Below, piece by piece: positions 32,849-41,227 of a stretch of 52,944 bases of DNA (position 1 is the stretch's first letter; the number at the start of each line of letters is the position of its first letter). The position numbers were made by a program, and so were the translations under genes. The DNA is from Candidatus Zixiibacteriota bacterium (lineage in GTDB: Bacteria > Electryoneota > B3-LCP). The DNA is taken from assembly GCA_003599535.1 (NCBI GenBank), contig QZKQ01000085.1:1-52944 (forward strand), in the 5' to 3' direction. Under the pieces are notes generated by a model. The model ran no database searches. It worked only from the letters and a program-made list of their open reading frames with translations, and was not told where the DNA came from.

Positions 32849-33661
32849 CTACGGGGCCCCGCCGACAAACCTCCCCCGCACGATCCGGTTGGACAGCCGC
32901 CGCTTCAGCCCTTCCACCCGCGTGATCCACCCGAACCAGCCCCAGCGCTCCCGGGCATAGTCCGTGAAGTACCACTCTTGCAGGATCTCCAGCCCCACCC
33001 CCCAGCGCGCCATCTCCCGGCTGTCGGCCACCGACCAGGTGAATTCCGCCCCCGCCACCCGGCTGACCGTGTCGTTCCAGCGGCTGCGGCCCACCAGCGC
33101 CGGCCCCAGCAGTTCCAGCAGGCATTCCCCACCGGGAAAGCGCTCCGCCAGGATCCCCAGCAGCCCGCGAACCTGGCTTTCCCGCAGGTACATCAGCAGG
33201 CCCTCGGCGAGGACCAGGGTCTCTGCGCCGGAGACCGGGAGGCGGGCGAGCCACTCCGGCCCGGTAACCGATCCCTCCAGCAGCCGGAAGCGTTCCGTTT
33301 CCGGCGCCAGCCGCCGTTTCACCGCCACCACTTCCGGCAGGTCCACTTCGATCCAGCGCAGGCAGCCGTTATCCACCCGGAAGAAGCGCGTGTCCAGCCC
33401 CGCGCCCAGGTTCAGCACCGTGGCTTCGGGGTGCGCCTGGAGGAACACCAGCACGGCCTGGTCCAGCAGCCGCGTGCGCACCGCCACCCCCAACTGCGAC
33501 ATCCACGTGCCGGAGAAGCGGGAAAAGTCGTAATCCAGAGCCGCCAGCCACTCTGCGGCCCGGGGGTCGCGCACCAGGGCGTCCGGCCGGCGCATTTCGG
33601 CCGCCCGCGCCCACAGGGGGATCAGCGCGGTCTCGGGGACGCCGGTCAAGTGGATTTTCAT
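32849..33661 (-). CDS. Class I SAM methyltransferase, leucine carboxyl methyltransferase (PPM1/LCMT) family
   Basis: 270 aa. Motifs: PLWARAAEMRRPDALVRDPR, the SAM loop VLNLGAGLDTRFFRVDNG, WIEVDLPEVVAVKRRL and LVLAEGLLMYLRESQVRGLL. These are typical of bacterial LCMT-like O-methyltransferases (also TIGR00027 proteins), whose substrates are mostly unknown. Its end faces the sugar operon, and its start is divergent from the histidine kinase with 114 bp between. A role in methylating the surface sugar or a carboxylate is possible but not supported by co-transcription. The start ATG is at 33661; a TATATT-like -10 lies upstream on this strand, but no good -35. Confidence 0.87.
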   Translation of the reverse strand: MKIHLTGVPETALIPLWARAAEMRRPDALVRDPRAAEWLAALDYDFSRFSGTWMSQLGVAVRTRLLDQAVLVFLQAHPEATVLNLGAGLDTRFFRVDNGCLRWIEVDLPEVVAVKRRLAPETERFRLLEGSVTGPEWLARLPVSGAETLVLAEGLLMYLRESQVRGLLGILAERFPGGECLLELLGPALVGRSRWNDTVSRVAGAEFTWSVADSREMARWGVGLEILQEWYFTDYARERWGWFGWITRVEGLKRRLSNRIVRGRFVGGAP

Positions 33662-33719
33662 AACCGCATTGAGATGATTGCCATGGTCTTAAATATAACA
33701 GATTTTGTGCACTATCCTC

Positions 33720-33748
33720 TTGAAATTTCCCCGAATCTTCCGTACATT
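33720..33748 (+). promoter_or_regulatory. Sigma70-type promoter for the histidine kinase gene
   Basis: TTGAAA (33720-33725), 17-bp spacer, TACATT (33743-33748), with a ~21-nt leader to the ATG at 33776. It lies in the AT-rich gap between divergent genes. Confidence 0.75.
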
Positions 33749-33775
33749 GGGGGATCGTAAAAATCTGGCGGCAAG

Positions 33776-36181
33776 ATGAACCCGTGCTCCCGACACGCCT
33801 CCCGATTCATCGCGGCTGCGTGGCTCCTTCTGGCGCTTTCCCTGGCTGGATGCCGTTCGCTTTTCCCTCCTTCGCCCCCCTACATCTTTGAGCCGGAGCA
33901 AACCATCCTGGCCGACCCCCACAATACCTACGGCTTCGCCGACCTGGACGGCGACGGCCACGCCGAAATGTGGCTCTATTGCAGCACCCTGGCCCTGAAT
34001 CCCATATATCCCAACGCCTTCAGTCTCTACGATGAATCTTTTGCCAACCTGCTATGGCAGAACAACGAATACCTGACCTTCACCAAAGTATTGCCTCTAT
34101 TCACCCGCTACGACGCCGCCGGCCGCCCGCAGTACCCCATGGACCTGCTGGTGGAAGCCGTGGGAGATGACCGCTCCTACTGGATGCTGTGGGACTACGA
34201 CAGCGGCGATTATCGCTGGCGCAGGGAGATGTACCACGGTTGGGACCGTAACGGGGACGGCGCTTGGGAAGGCAACATCGCTCCCGAACTGATCCTCGAC
34301 GTGGACGGCGACGGGCGCGATGAGGTGATCTGTTTCGCCTACGCCGGATTCGACTGCGAACCGCGCGGTGTCTGGGCTGTGGATCCGGCTGACGGCCGGG
34401 TGCTGTGGACCCATCCCACCGGTTGCACCGCCTGCTGGCTGTCGGCGGCGGACCTGGAGGAAGACGGCACAGCGGAAATCATCGTGGGCACCACGGCGCC
34501 CTGCCAGGGGCATCAGGCCGGCACGACCGACGACCGGCATTCCTACCTGGTCATCCTGGAGGCCGCCACCGGCCGTCTTCTGCACCAGGAAGAGAGGGGT
34601 TCCATCTTTTCTTCCGTGCAGCCCGTGGTGCTCCGCCGGGGAGAAGAAGGCGTGTTTTTGGCCGTGGTGAGCAACACTCATGCCGCCGGTGGGGACGCTT
34701 CCACCCTGCGCTTCCTGCAGGGCTGCCCGCCGGTCATGGTGCGGGAAGTCCAATACGATACCTTGGTCGGCGGCCCGTTCGTCATGGACGTGGATGGGGA
34801 CGGCCGGCAGGAAGCGGTGGTTCGCGTCATGGACGGGGAAGTGACGGCCCATACGCCCCGGGAAGAGATCGCGCGGTTCCCGCTGCCGGGGGAATACAAC
34901 GGGGCCTTCGTGACGCACCTGCCCGGCGCGGTGAACCAGGACGTGCTGGCATTCCGGACCGCCGGTACCCCCATGATCGGCTTGGGACGGGACCTGAAGC
35001 CGCTCTTTCGCCTCCCCCAGGCCCTGGACCTGGTCCCTCTGGACAGCGCCCGGGTTCTCTGCCGCACCGCCGAATTCCTGCAGGTGGGCCGGCTTCGCCG
35101 CACCCCTCTGCCCATTCCCTACCGCGACCTTACCCTGGTGGGGCTGGGAGCGGCCGCGGCCCTGGCGCTGATGGCTTTCCTCTCCTACCGCTTCGCGCCG
35201 CTGCTGCGCATGGTGATGGATCCGGATTTCCCCTGTGCGCTGCTGTGGCTGGACCGGCGGGGCCGCCCGCGGCGCATGAACCCCGCCGCCCGGGCGCTGC
35301 TCAGCGCGCAGGGCGGTCTGCCCGAGGGCTTGGCCCCCCTGCTCGAGAAGGCTCGCGGTGGGCGGAAGGGTCCACTGGAAGAGGAGCTGGCCCCCGGCCG
35401 GGGGGCGGAGGCGCGCCCCCTGCGCGCCTGTCTGAAAGCGCGTCCGCACGGCACGTTCGTGGCACTGTGGCCTCTGGGTGAAACCCGCTGGCTCGAGTTC
35501 GCCCGGCAGTGGAAGGGGAGCGCTGTGTACCTGTCCGGCAAGATCCGGGGCGAGGCTGGGGACATCCTGGCGCTGCTGCCCGCCCTGCGGCGGTCCGGCG
35601 TGGAGGAGGAAACCGCGCGCTTGATCGAAGCCCGCAGCGCGGCCCTGGTCCACTGCAGTGAACGGTTGGAAGAGATGAGCCTGACGGTCGCGCCGCAGAC
35701 CGAACCGGTGGATCTGCCCGCCCTGGCCGGCCGGGTGCTGGCTTCCTACCGGGAAACCTGCGACCACCAGGTACAGTTCGAGGTCGTCGCGGAAGAAGGC
35801 GAAGTGATCGTGCCGGGCAGCGCCCGGCACCTGGAGATGCTGTTGCGCCGCCTGGTGGACAACGCCGTGGAGGCGTTGCAGCCGGGGGGAGGCGTGAAAC
35901 TGCGCCTCCGCCGGGTGGAGGTGCTGGGGGAGAGGGATCGGCCGCTGGTGGGAGAATGGGCGGAAATCGAAATCGCCGACGACGGCGCGGGCATCGAACC
36001 GAAGGACTTGGCGCGGGTGATGACTCCCGGTTTCACCACCAAGTCCGGCAGCCTGGGCCTGGGCCTGGCGCAGTGCCGCCTGATCGTGGATCTGCACCGC
36101 GGGGAGCTTGACCTGCGCAGCCAGCCCGGCGCCGGTACTACCGTCTGCGTCCGTCTGCCGCTGCACTCCGCGGGAAACTGA
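33776..36181 (+). CDS. Membrane histidine kinase-like protein with extracytoplasmic FG-GAP propeller
   Basis: 801 aa. The N-terminus is a signal peptide with a lipobox (LALSLAGCRS, Cys26). Residues ~40-440 hold FG-GAP-like blades with DxDGDG loops (FADLDGDGHAEMWLY, LDVDGDGRDEVICF, MDVDGDGRQEAVVRV). A transmembrane helix lies at ~452-473, then a PAS-like segment (LLWLDRRGRPRRMNPAARAL). The C-terminus is an HATPase_c domain with N box (RRLVDNAVEAL), D box (DDGAGIEPKDL), and F and G boxes (PGFTTKSGSLGLGLAQC). The usual H-box (HE/D-x-RTP) is not seen; the helix with VHCSERLEEM is the only candidate and is atypical. No response regulator is adjacent. Probably a sensor of extracytoplasmic ligands or of surface-protein status. 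Confidence 0.85.
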   Translation: MNPCSRHASRFIAAAWLLLALSLAGCRSLFPPSPPYIFEPEQTILADPHNTYGFADLDGDGHAEMWLYCSTLALNPIYPNAFSLYDESFANLLWQNNEYLTFTKVLPLFTRYDAAGRPQYPMDLLVEAVGDDRSYWMLWDYDSGDYRWRREMYHGWDRNGDGAWEGNIAPELILDVDGDGRDEVICFAYAGFDCEPRGVWAVDPADGRVLWTHPTGCTACWLSAADLEEDGTAEIIVGTTAPCQGHQAGTTDDRHSYLVILEAATGRLLHQEERGSIFSSVQPVVLRRGEEGVFLAVVSNTHAAGGDASTLRFLQGCPPVMVREVQYDTLVGGPFVMDVDGDGRQEAVVRVMDGEVTAHTPREEIARFPLPGEYNGAFVTHLPGAVNQDVLAFRTAGTPMIGLGRDLKPLFRLPQALDLVPLDSARVLCRTAEFLQVGRLRRTPLPIPYRDLTLVGLGAAAALALMAFLSYRFAPLLRMVMDPDFPCALLWLDRRGRPRRMNPAARALLSAQGGLPEGLAPLLEKARGGRKGPLEEELAPGRGAEARPLRACLKARPHGTFVALWPLGETRWLEFARQWKGSAVYLSGKIRGEAGDILALLPALRRSGVEEETARLIEARSAALVHCSERLEEMSLTVAPQTEPVDLPALAGRVLASYRETCDHQVQFEVVAEEGEVIVPGSARHLEMLLRRLVDNAVEALQPGGGVKLRLRRVEVLGERDRPLVGEWAEIEIADDGAGIEPKDLARVMTPGFTTKSGSLGLGLAQCRLIVDLHRGELDLRSQPGAGTTVCVRLPLHSAGN

Positions 36182-36192
36182 CCCGGACCGCG

Positions 36193-36984
36193 TTACCTCA
36201 GCAGCCGTTCCAGCCGGTCCAGGTTGACGCTGTTGTCGTGGAACTCCCCCATCCAGCGGGCGCAGCGGTTGGCGTCCAGGGGCAGCCCCACCACCGGAAT
36301 GCCCGCCTTCATGCACTGCCGCATCCCCCAGACCAGTTCCGGCAGGCAGGCGATCCCCAGAATCCCCAGGTTCCGGCCTTCCTCCCGCAGCGAGCGGTGG
36401 TGCTTCTTGAAATCCGCCTCCATCCAGATGTAAGGCTGGACCTCGTGCTTCAGCAGCAGCTCGCTCAAGCCCCGGATGCGGCAGGCTTTCGAACACCGCT
36501 TGCAGACGTAGTCGAAGCCGTCGCTGGCGGCCTGGCACGTACGGGAAAAGTCGCGCAGGCAGTGGGGCAGCAGCGCCAGGCGGGGACGAGATTCCCGGAA
36601 GCGGTCGCGGTGCAAGCGGTTGACCAGCTCGATTTCCAGCATGTAGCGGTGGTACTGCGCTTCCCGGGTCCTCAGCCGCCGGTCGAAGATCTGCCGCAGG
36701 GACAGGCTTCGCAGGTGCTGCCGTACGCCGGGGGTGTACCGCGCCAGAGGGTTGCCCCGGGCCAGGAGTTCCGCCGGGAGAATCCGCTTCAGGCTCCCAC
36801 GCCCGGGCAAACCGGGGCCGTCCAGGCGGCGGAGGTACGCCAGCAGGCGCTCCTCGCCCGGCCGCCGGCGCAGGGCGGCATCCACCAACCGCGCCACCAG
36901 GTCATAGTAGGGTTCCGTGGTCGGGCCGCCGCCGTAGAGGCTGTAGGTCTTCCCAACCAGAGGTGTAACGTTTTCCTGCATCAT
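36193..36984 (-). CDS. DUF116-family cysteine-rich protein
   Basis: 263 aa, convergent with the kinase (11 bp apart). The C-terminal half matches DUF116: LALLPHCLRDFSRTCQAA, then the CxxCxxxC cluster in VCKRCSKACRIRG, GILGIACLPELVWGMRQCMK and GIPVVGLPLDANRCARW. The N-terminal ~125 residues are basic and helical and not familiar. No signal peptide, so cytoplasmic. The cysteines may bind a metal or Fe-S centre; DUF116 has no settled function. Two adjacent Met codons (36984, 36981) can start it, and the best GGAGG is an unusually distant ~17 nt upstream. Confidence 0.72.
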   Translation of the reverse strand: MMQENVTPLVGKTYSLYGGGPTTEPYYDLVARLVDAALRRRPGEERLLAYLRRLDGPGLPGRGSLKRILPAELLARGNPLARYTPGVRQHLRSLSLRQIFDRRLRTREAQYHRYMLEIELVNRLHRDRFRESRPRLALLPHCLRDFSRTCQAASDGFDYVCKRCSKACRIRGLSELLLKHEVQPYIWMEADFKKHHRSLREEGRNLGILGIACLPELVWGMRQCMKAGIPVVGLPLDANRCARWMGEFHDNSVNLDRLERLLR

Positions 36985-37131
36985 GAGGTGCGGCCACCGA
37001 TCCTCCGGGGTCGCCTCCGGCCTAATTCTCTCTCCTCTCTCTTATCCCCATCCCCGCTCTCCGGTTCCGTCTGGAGGGTTATATCTGCTCCGTTTACCCC
37101 GTTCGGGGTAAAAAATAATCTCCGGAATCGC

Positions 37132-37161
37132 TTGACTTCGGGGGGAGCCGGAGGCTATTAT
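37132..37161 (+). promoter_or_regulatory. Sigma70-type promoter for the cytochrome operon
   Basis: TTGACT (37132-37137), 18-bp GC-rich spacer, TATTAT (37156-37161). The predicted start is near 37168, with a leader of about 37 nt to the ATG at 37205. Confidence 0.65.
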
Positions 37162-37204
37162 TATCTATCGGGTTGGCGGGAAGATCTAATCAGGGGAAAA
37201 CCGC

Positions 37205-38590
37205 ATGAGAGGAACCGGTAAGCTGATATGGTCCGTTGCCCTGGCGGTGCTGTTCTGCGCCTCCCTGGTCGCGGCCCAGGAATACGTCGGATCCGCCGCC
37301 TGCGGCAACTGCCATCCCGGCAAGTACGCCGACTGGCAGCAGAGCGGCCACCACCACGCCCTGACCCGTATCACCGGCGCGGCGCCGCAGTTCCCCTTCC
37401 AATACCACCCCGGATCCCCCAACGTCCCTGCGCCGCCGTCGCTGGCCGGGACGCCCCTGTCCTGGAACCAGATCTCCTACGTGGCCGGCGGGTACCACCG
37501 CAAGGCCAATTTCGCCGACGCCCAGGGGTACCTGATCACCGGCGCCGCCGGAGATCAGACCCAGTGGAACGTCTGGGGGGAAAATTGGGTCCCCTACCAC
37601 CCCGGGCAATCCGTGGACTTCGACTGCGCCCAGTGCCACGCCACCGGGTATTCGCCCGCCGGGCACCAGGGCGGGCTGCCGGGCGCCGCCGGGATCTGGG
37701 CGGAGGATGGCGTGGGCTGCGAAGGCTGCCACGGCCCGGATTCCTGAGACAAACCCGATACCCGCATGATATGCGGGTCCTGCCATGCCCCCGATCCCCA
37801 GAACCGCATCGCCGCTCAGGACGGGTGGATCATCAGCGGCCAGGAATTCGCCGAGATGCAGCACTCGGCCCACTACACCGCCTCGGCCCATTACGGCTAC
37901 CTGACCTGCAGCACCTGCCACGACCAGCACCAGAGCACCGCCTACGCCCAGGGGGTGAAACCCTACCCCACCTGTTCGGCCTGCCATCCCGGCCGCGTCA
38001 TTCCCGGCAAGGAGAGCCTGGAATGCCTCGACTGCCACATGCCCTACAGCGTGAAGTCGGCCCTGGCCTACAACCCCCGCCGCGCCGACATGCGCTCGCA
38101 CCAGTTCCGCATCTGGGTGACCACGGCCCCCAAGGATTCCATGTTTTACACCGACGCCTCCGGCACCTTCGTAAAACTGGACGCCGGGGGATTGGCGGTG
38201 GGTAACACCCTGGATCTCGCCTGCCAGCGCTGCCACCCCTCCTGGAGCCTGGCGGATCTCTTCCCCTACGCCGACAACATCCACGAAGAGGGCCTGTCCG
38301 CCGGACCCGCGCCGGTGGCCGTGCCCGCCCGGTACGCCCTGCTGGGGAACCATCCCAACCCCTTCAATCCGGAAACGGCTCTGGGCTTCAGGCTCCCGGC
38401 TCCCGGCTATGTCAGCCTTCGGGTCTATGATACTGCCGGCCGCCAATTGAGTACGCTGGTAGAAGGATGGAGGGAAGCGGGGACTCACCAGGTGATGTTT
38501 GACGGCACGGGGCTGGCTTCGGGGGTGTACCTGGTGGTGATGGAAGCCGGGGACTTCCGCGCCGCGGCCAAGATGGCGCTGATCCGGTGA
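37205..38590 (+). CDS. Octaheme c-type cytochrome with T9SS-type sorting domain, interrupted by one in-frame TGA
   Basis: Read through the TGA at 37745-37747 (position 181), the gene encodes 461 residues. A signal peptide (LIWSVALAVLFCASLVAAQ) is followed by eight CxxCH heme sites: CGNCH, CAQCH and CEGCH before the TGA; CGSCH, CSTCH, CSACH, CLDCH and CQRCH after it. The tail is a canonical sorting domain (NHPNPFNPETALGFRLP, VYDTAGRQLSTLVEGW, SGVYLVVMEAG). The frame is the same on both sides, so no frameshift is involved. The TGA directly follows CEGCHGPDS, a spot where related cytochromes read GPGSxH. Termination would give a three-heme protein without the sorting tail. The TGA could be selenocysteine, regulated readthrough, a nonsense mutation (for example CGA to TGA) or a consensus error. 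Probably extracellular electron transfer. Confidence 0.82.
37760..37778 (+). promoter_or_regulatory. SECIS-like hairpin 3' of the in-frame TGA in the cytochrome gene
   Basis: ACCCGCAT and ATGCGGGT form a perfect 8-bp stem with a 3-nt GAT loop. The loop begins 20 nt after the TGA (37745-37747). Bacterial SECIS elements lie directly downstream of the UGA, with an apical loop that has an early G at roughly 16-37 nt. The match is to geometry only. Confidence 0.4.
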
Positions 38591-38604
38591 GGAGCGATAC
38601 GGAT

Positions 38605-39942
38605 ATGAACACGAAACGAACGGCATATCGAGTCTGCGCCGGGGTACTGGCTGCCGGATTCCTGGTGGCGGGATCGGCCGGCGCGAGCCTCCCGGCGGAG
38701 TGGCTGCGGCAGGCGCACGGCGGCGGAATACCGGCGGTCGCTTCGCCCTGCACCCCGGACGGTGCGGACCAGGTTCTCTGGGCCCCCCTGGCCAATTCCG
38801 GCCGGCCGTTCGGGCGCGCCGCCGGCGGCGTGGTGGGGGATCGCTGGTACGTCTTCGGGGCCATGGATTCACCCATTGCCCAGTCCCTGAACTGGACCAC
38901 CGGCCACTGGCAACTCTCCACCGAACCGCCGCTGGGCAACTGCAACTGGGCCGGCGTCTCTACCGGAGAAGCGGTGTACCTGATCGGCCGCTTCTGCGAT
39001 TACCTGATCGGCCCGGAAGTGCAGAAGTTCGTGCCCGCCCAGGGCGGCCCGGCGGGGACCTGGACCCGGGTGGCCGACTACCCCCGAGCCCTTGCCGGTG
39101 TCGCCGCGGCCTGGGACGGGGGTAATTGCATCTACGCGGCCGGCGGCAGCGACCTGGTGGAAGCCGTGGCCGCGGCCTACCGCTACGATCTGGACGCCGA
39201 CGCCTGGACTCCTCGCGCTTCCCTGCCCGCGCCGGTGACCTACGCCGGCGGCGCTTTCCTCCAGGGCCGGTTCCACGTGGTCGGCGGCCTGCAGGACGAC
39301 CCCGGCGCCCACTATGTCTACGATCCGGCCACGGACGCCTGGGATGAGGCCGCTCCCCTGCCGCTTCCCAACCACCTGACCCTCTTCAGCCTGACAGACA
39401 ACGGCAGCCACATCATCTCCGCGGGGGGTGGGGGAGGGTACTTCATCTGGCCCGCCGTCAGCACAGTGCAGGTGTACGATCCGGACACCGATACCTGGAC
39501 CTCGGAGACGCCCCTGCCGGCCGCTCACGGGATGAATTCGGCGGCGGTCATGCCCGACGGGGCCGTCATCAGCGCCGGCGGCTTCAACGAAGGGTTCTTC
39601 AGCCAGCAAACCTTCAAAGGGACCGGTTTCCCGGTGGGCGGCAGCCAGGCGGCGCCGCCCGATCCGCCCGCCGCGCCGGCCCGCTTCGCACTGTACGCTC
39701 CCCACCCCAACCCTTGCAATCCCACAACGGCTCTGGGCTTCAGGCTCCCGGCTCCCGGCTACGTCAGCCTTCGGGTGTACGACACCGCCGGCCGAGTGGT
39801 GATAACCTTGGTGGAGGGGTGGCAGGAGGCGGGTTCGCACGAGGTGACGTTTGACGGGTCAGCCCTGGTTTCCGGCGTGTATCTGCTGCACCTGAAGGCC
39901 GGGAATGTCGCCCAGACCCAAAAGCTTATTCTGCTGCGATGA
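38605..39942 (+). CDS. Secreted kelch-like propeller protein with T9SS-type sorting domain
   Basis: The ATG at 38605 has GAGGAG 10 nt upstream and is 14 bp from the cytochrome stop; a GTG at 38587 is less likely. 445 aa. Signal peptide (VCAGVLAAGFLVAGSAGA). Residues ~50-340 carry kelch-type repeats, with Gly-Gly turns followed by YxYDxxxDxWxxxxxLPxP (AAYRYDLDADAWTPRASLPA, HYVYDPATDAWDEAAPLPLP, QVYDPDTDTWTSETPLPAAH). The tail is the sorting domain (PHPNPCNPTTALGFRLP, with Cys for the usual Phe, then VYDTAGRVVITLVEGW). The DNA of its tail is almost identical to that of the cytochrome over 50 bp. Probably a surface binding protein co-expressed with the cytochrome. Confidence 0.87.
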   Translation: MNTKRTAYRVCAGVLAAGFLVAGSAGASLPAEWLRQAHGGGIPAVASPCTPDGADQVLWAPLANSGRPFGRAAGGVVGDRWYVFGAMDSPIAQSLNWTTGHWQLSTEPPLGNCNWAGVSTGEAVYLIGRFCDYLIGPEVQKFVPAQGGPAGTWTRVADYPRALAGVAAAWDGGNCIYAAGGSDLVEAVAAAYRYDLDADAWTPRASLPAPVTYAGGAFLQGRFHVVGGLQDDPGAHYVYDPATDAWDEAAPLPLPNHLTLFSLTDNGSHIISAGGGGGYFIWPAVSTVQVYDPDTDTWTSETPLPAAHGMNSAAVMPDGAVISAGGFNEGFFSQQTFKGTGFPVGGSQAAPPDPPAAPARFALYAPHPNPCNPTTALGFRLPAPGYVSLRVYDTAGRVVITLVEGWQEAGSHEVTFDGSALVSGVYLLHLKAGNVAQTQKLILLR

Positions 39943-40021
39943 GGGGCGCCAGCCGTCCTCTCGAATCATGGTATGGCCGGCCAACGGCCATGACCTACGA
40001 CTCAATTTCAGGAGACTTGCC

Positions 40022-41197
40022 GTGAAGAAAATCCTTTGCTGCCTCGCGCTGCTGGGGGCGGGAACCGCCGGAGCGGCCGTCATCCGCGTGCCGGCCGACC
40101 AGCCCACCATCCAGGCGGGGCTGAACGCCGCCGCGGCCGGAGACACCGTGCTGGTGGCCCCGGGCCTCTATTCCGGTTCGGGCAATTACGACCTGGATTT
40201 CGCCGGCCGCGACCTCGTCCTGCTGTCGGAAAACGGCCCCGACGAGACGATCATTGACTGCCAGTACAACGGCCGGGGCTTCTACTTCCACACCAATGAG
40301 ACGGCCGCCGCGGTGGTGGACGGCTTCGCGGTGCGCCACGGGTACGCCTTCGGCGGGGCGGGGATCAACGTCGAGAACGCCGGCCCCACCATCCGCCGCT
40401 GCATCTTCAGCGACAGCCAGAGCGCCACGCAGGGCGGCGGCATCCACGTCGCCTTCGGCAATCCCTCCTTCATTCACTGCGCGGTGCACAACTGCTTCGC
40501 CGCGGAAGGCGGGGGCGTATCCGCGGAATATTCGGAAGTGGTCATCAACTCCTGCATCGTGGCGGCCAGCGCTTCTTCCGGCTGAGGCGGCGCCTGCGGC
40601 GGGATCCGCCTGATTTCCGGAGCACCCAGCGTGGTCTACACCGACGTGTTCAATTCTGCCGGCAATTTCTACGGTTCCGGGCTGCCGGCCGGCACGGGGA
40701 TTCTCACCACCGTCAACGCCAACGGGGATTCCTGCGACGTCTACGGCAATACCGTCCTGGAACCGCAGTTCGTGGATCCGTTCAACCAGGGCTTCCAACT
40801 GGAGAGTGATTCTCCCTGCATCAACGCCGGCGACCCCGCCCTGCCGCCCGATCCCGACAACACCGTGGCGGACATGGGCGCCATTCCCTTCTTCCACGAA
40901 TCCGCGGTTCCGGGCAGCCAGCCCGGCCGGCCGGCGGACTTCCGCCTGCTGGGCGCCCATCCCAATCCCTTCAATCCGGTGACGGCTCTGAGCTTCAGCC
41001 TCCCTGTTCCCGGCTACGTCAGTCTCCGGGTCTACGACACTGCTGGCCGCGAGGTCAGGACGCTGGTGAACGGGTGGCGGACAGCGGGTTCACAAGAGGC
41101 GACGTTCGATGGTTCCGGCCTGCCTTCGGGGGTGTACCTGGTGCGGCTGGAGATGGGGGATTTTATCCAGACGCAGAAACTGGTGCTGCTGAAGTAG
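40022..41197 (+). CDS. Secreted right-handed beta-helix protein with T9SS-type sorting domain, interrupted by one in-frame TGA
   Basis: The GTG at 40022 has AGGAGA at good spacing and gives a signal peptide (KKILCCLALLGAGTAGA). Read through the TGA at 40583-40585 (position 188) the product is 391 residues. Residues ~20-270 form a pectate-lyase-like parallel beta-helix: VPADQPTIQAGLNAAAAGDT, FAVRHGYAFGGAGINVENAG, GPTIRRCIFSDSQSATQGGG, then INSCIVAASASSG just before the TGA and GGACGGIRLISGAPSVVYTD just after it. The end of the helix has the usual SPCINAGDPA. The tail is a sorting domain (AHPNPFNPVTALSFSLP, VYDTAGREVRTLVNGW, SGVYLVRLEMG). Both parts lie in one frame. Termination would remove the last coils and the sorting tail. 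Confidence 0.8.
40598..40610 (+). promoter_or_regulatory. SECIS-like hairpin 3' of the in-frame TGA in the beta-helix gene
   Basis: GGCGG-GAT-CCGCC: a 5-bp GC stem with a GAT loop beginning 17 nt after the TGA (40583-40585). It repeats the GAT loop and the spacing class of the hairpin in the cytochrome gene. The stem is short, and GC-rich DNA makes such hairpins often. Confidence 0.3.
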
Positions 41198-41227
41198 TCT
41201 ATAGTCGTTGATCGTTAGTCGTTAGTA

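Noticed and set aside
37748-38590. Separate second cytochrome gene starting at 37766
   Set aside because: The ATG at 37766 is an internal Met in DTRMICGSCH, with no signal peptide and no ribosome site. A c-type cytochrome without an export signal could not be matured.
37205-41197. Genetic code change with TGA read as Trp or Gly throughout
   Set aside because: TGA serves as the normal stop in many genes here (for example at 10614, 14054, 20903, 28446 and 32682), and Trp is encoded by TGG. Only two internal TGAs are seen, so any recoding would be site-specific.
40631-41197. Separate small gene for the C-terminal part of the beta-helix protein
   Set aside because: The possible GTG start lies inside a helix coil and lacks a signal peptide, and the sequence continues smoothly from the upstream part in the same frame.
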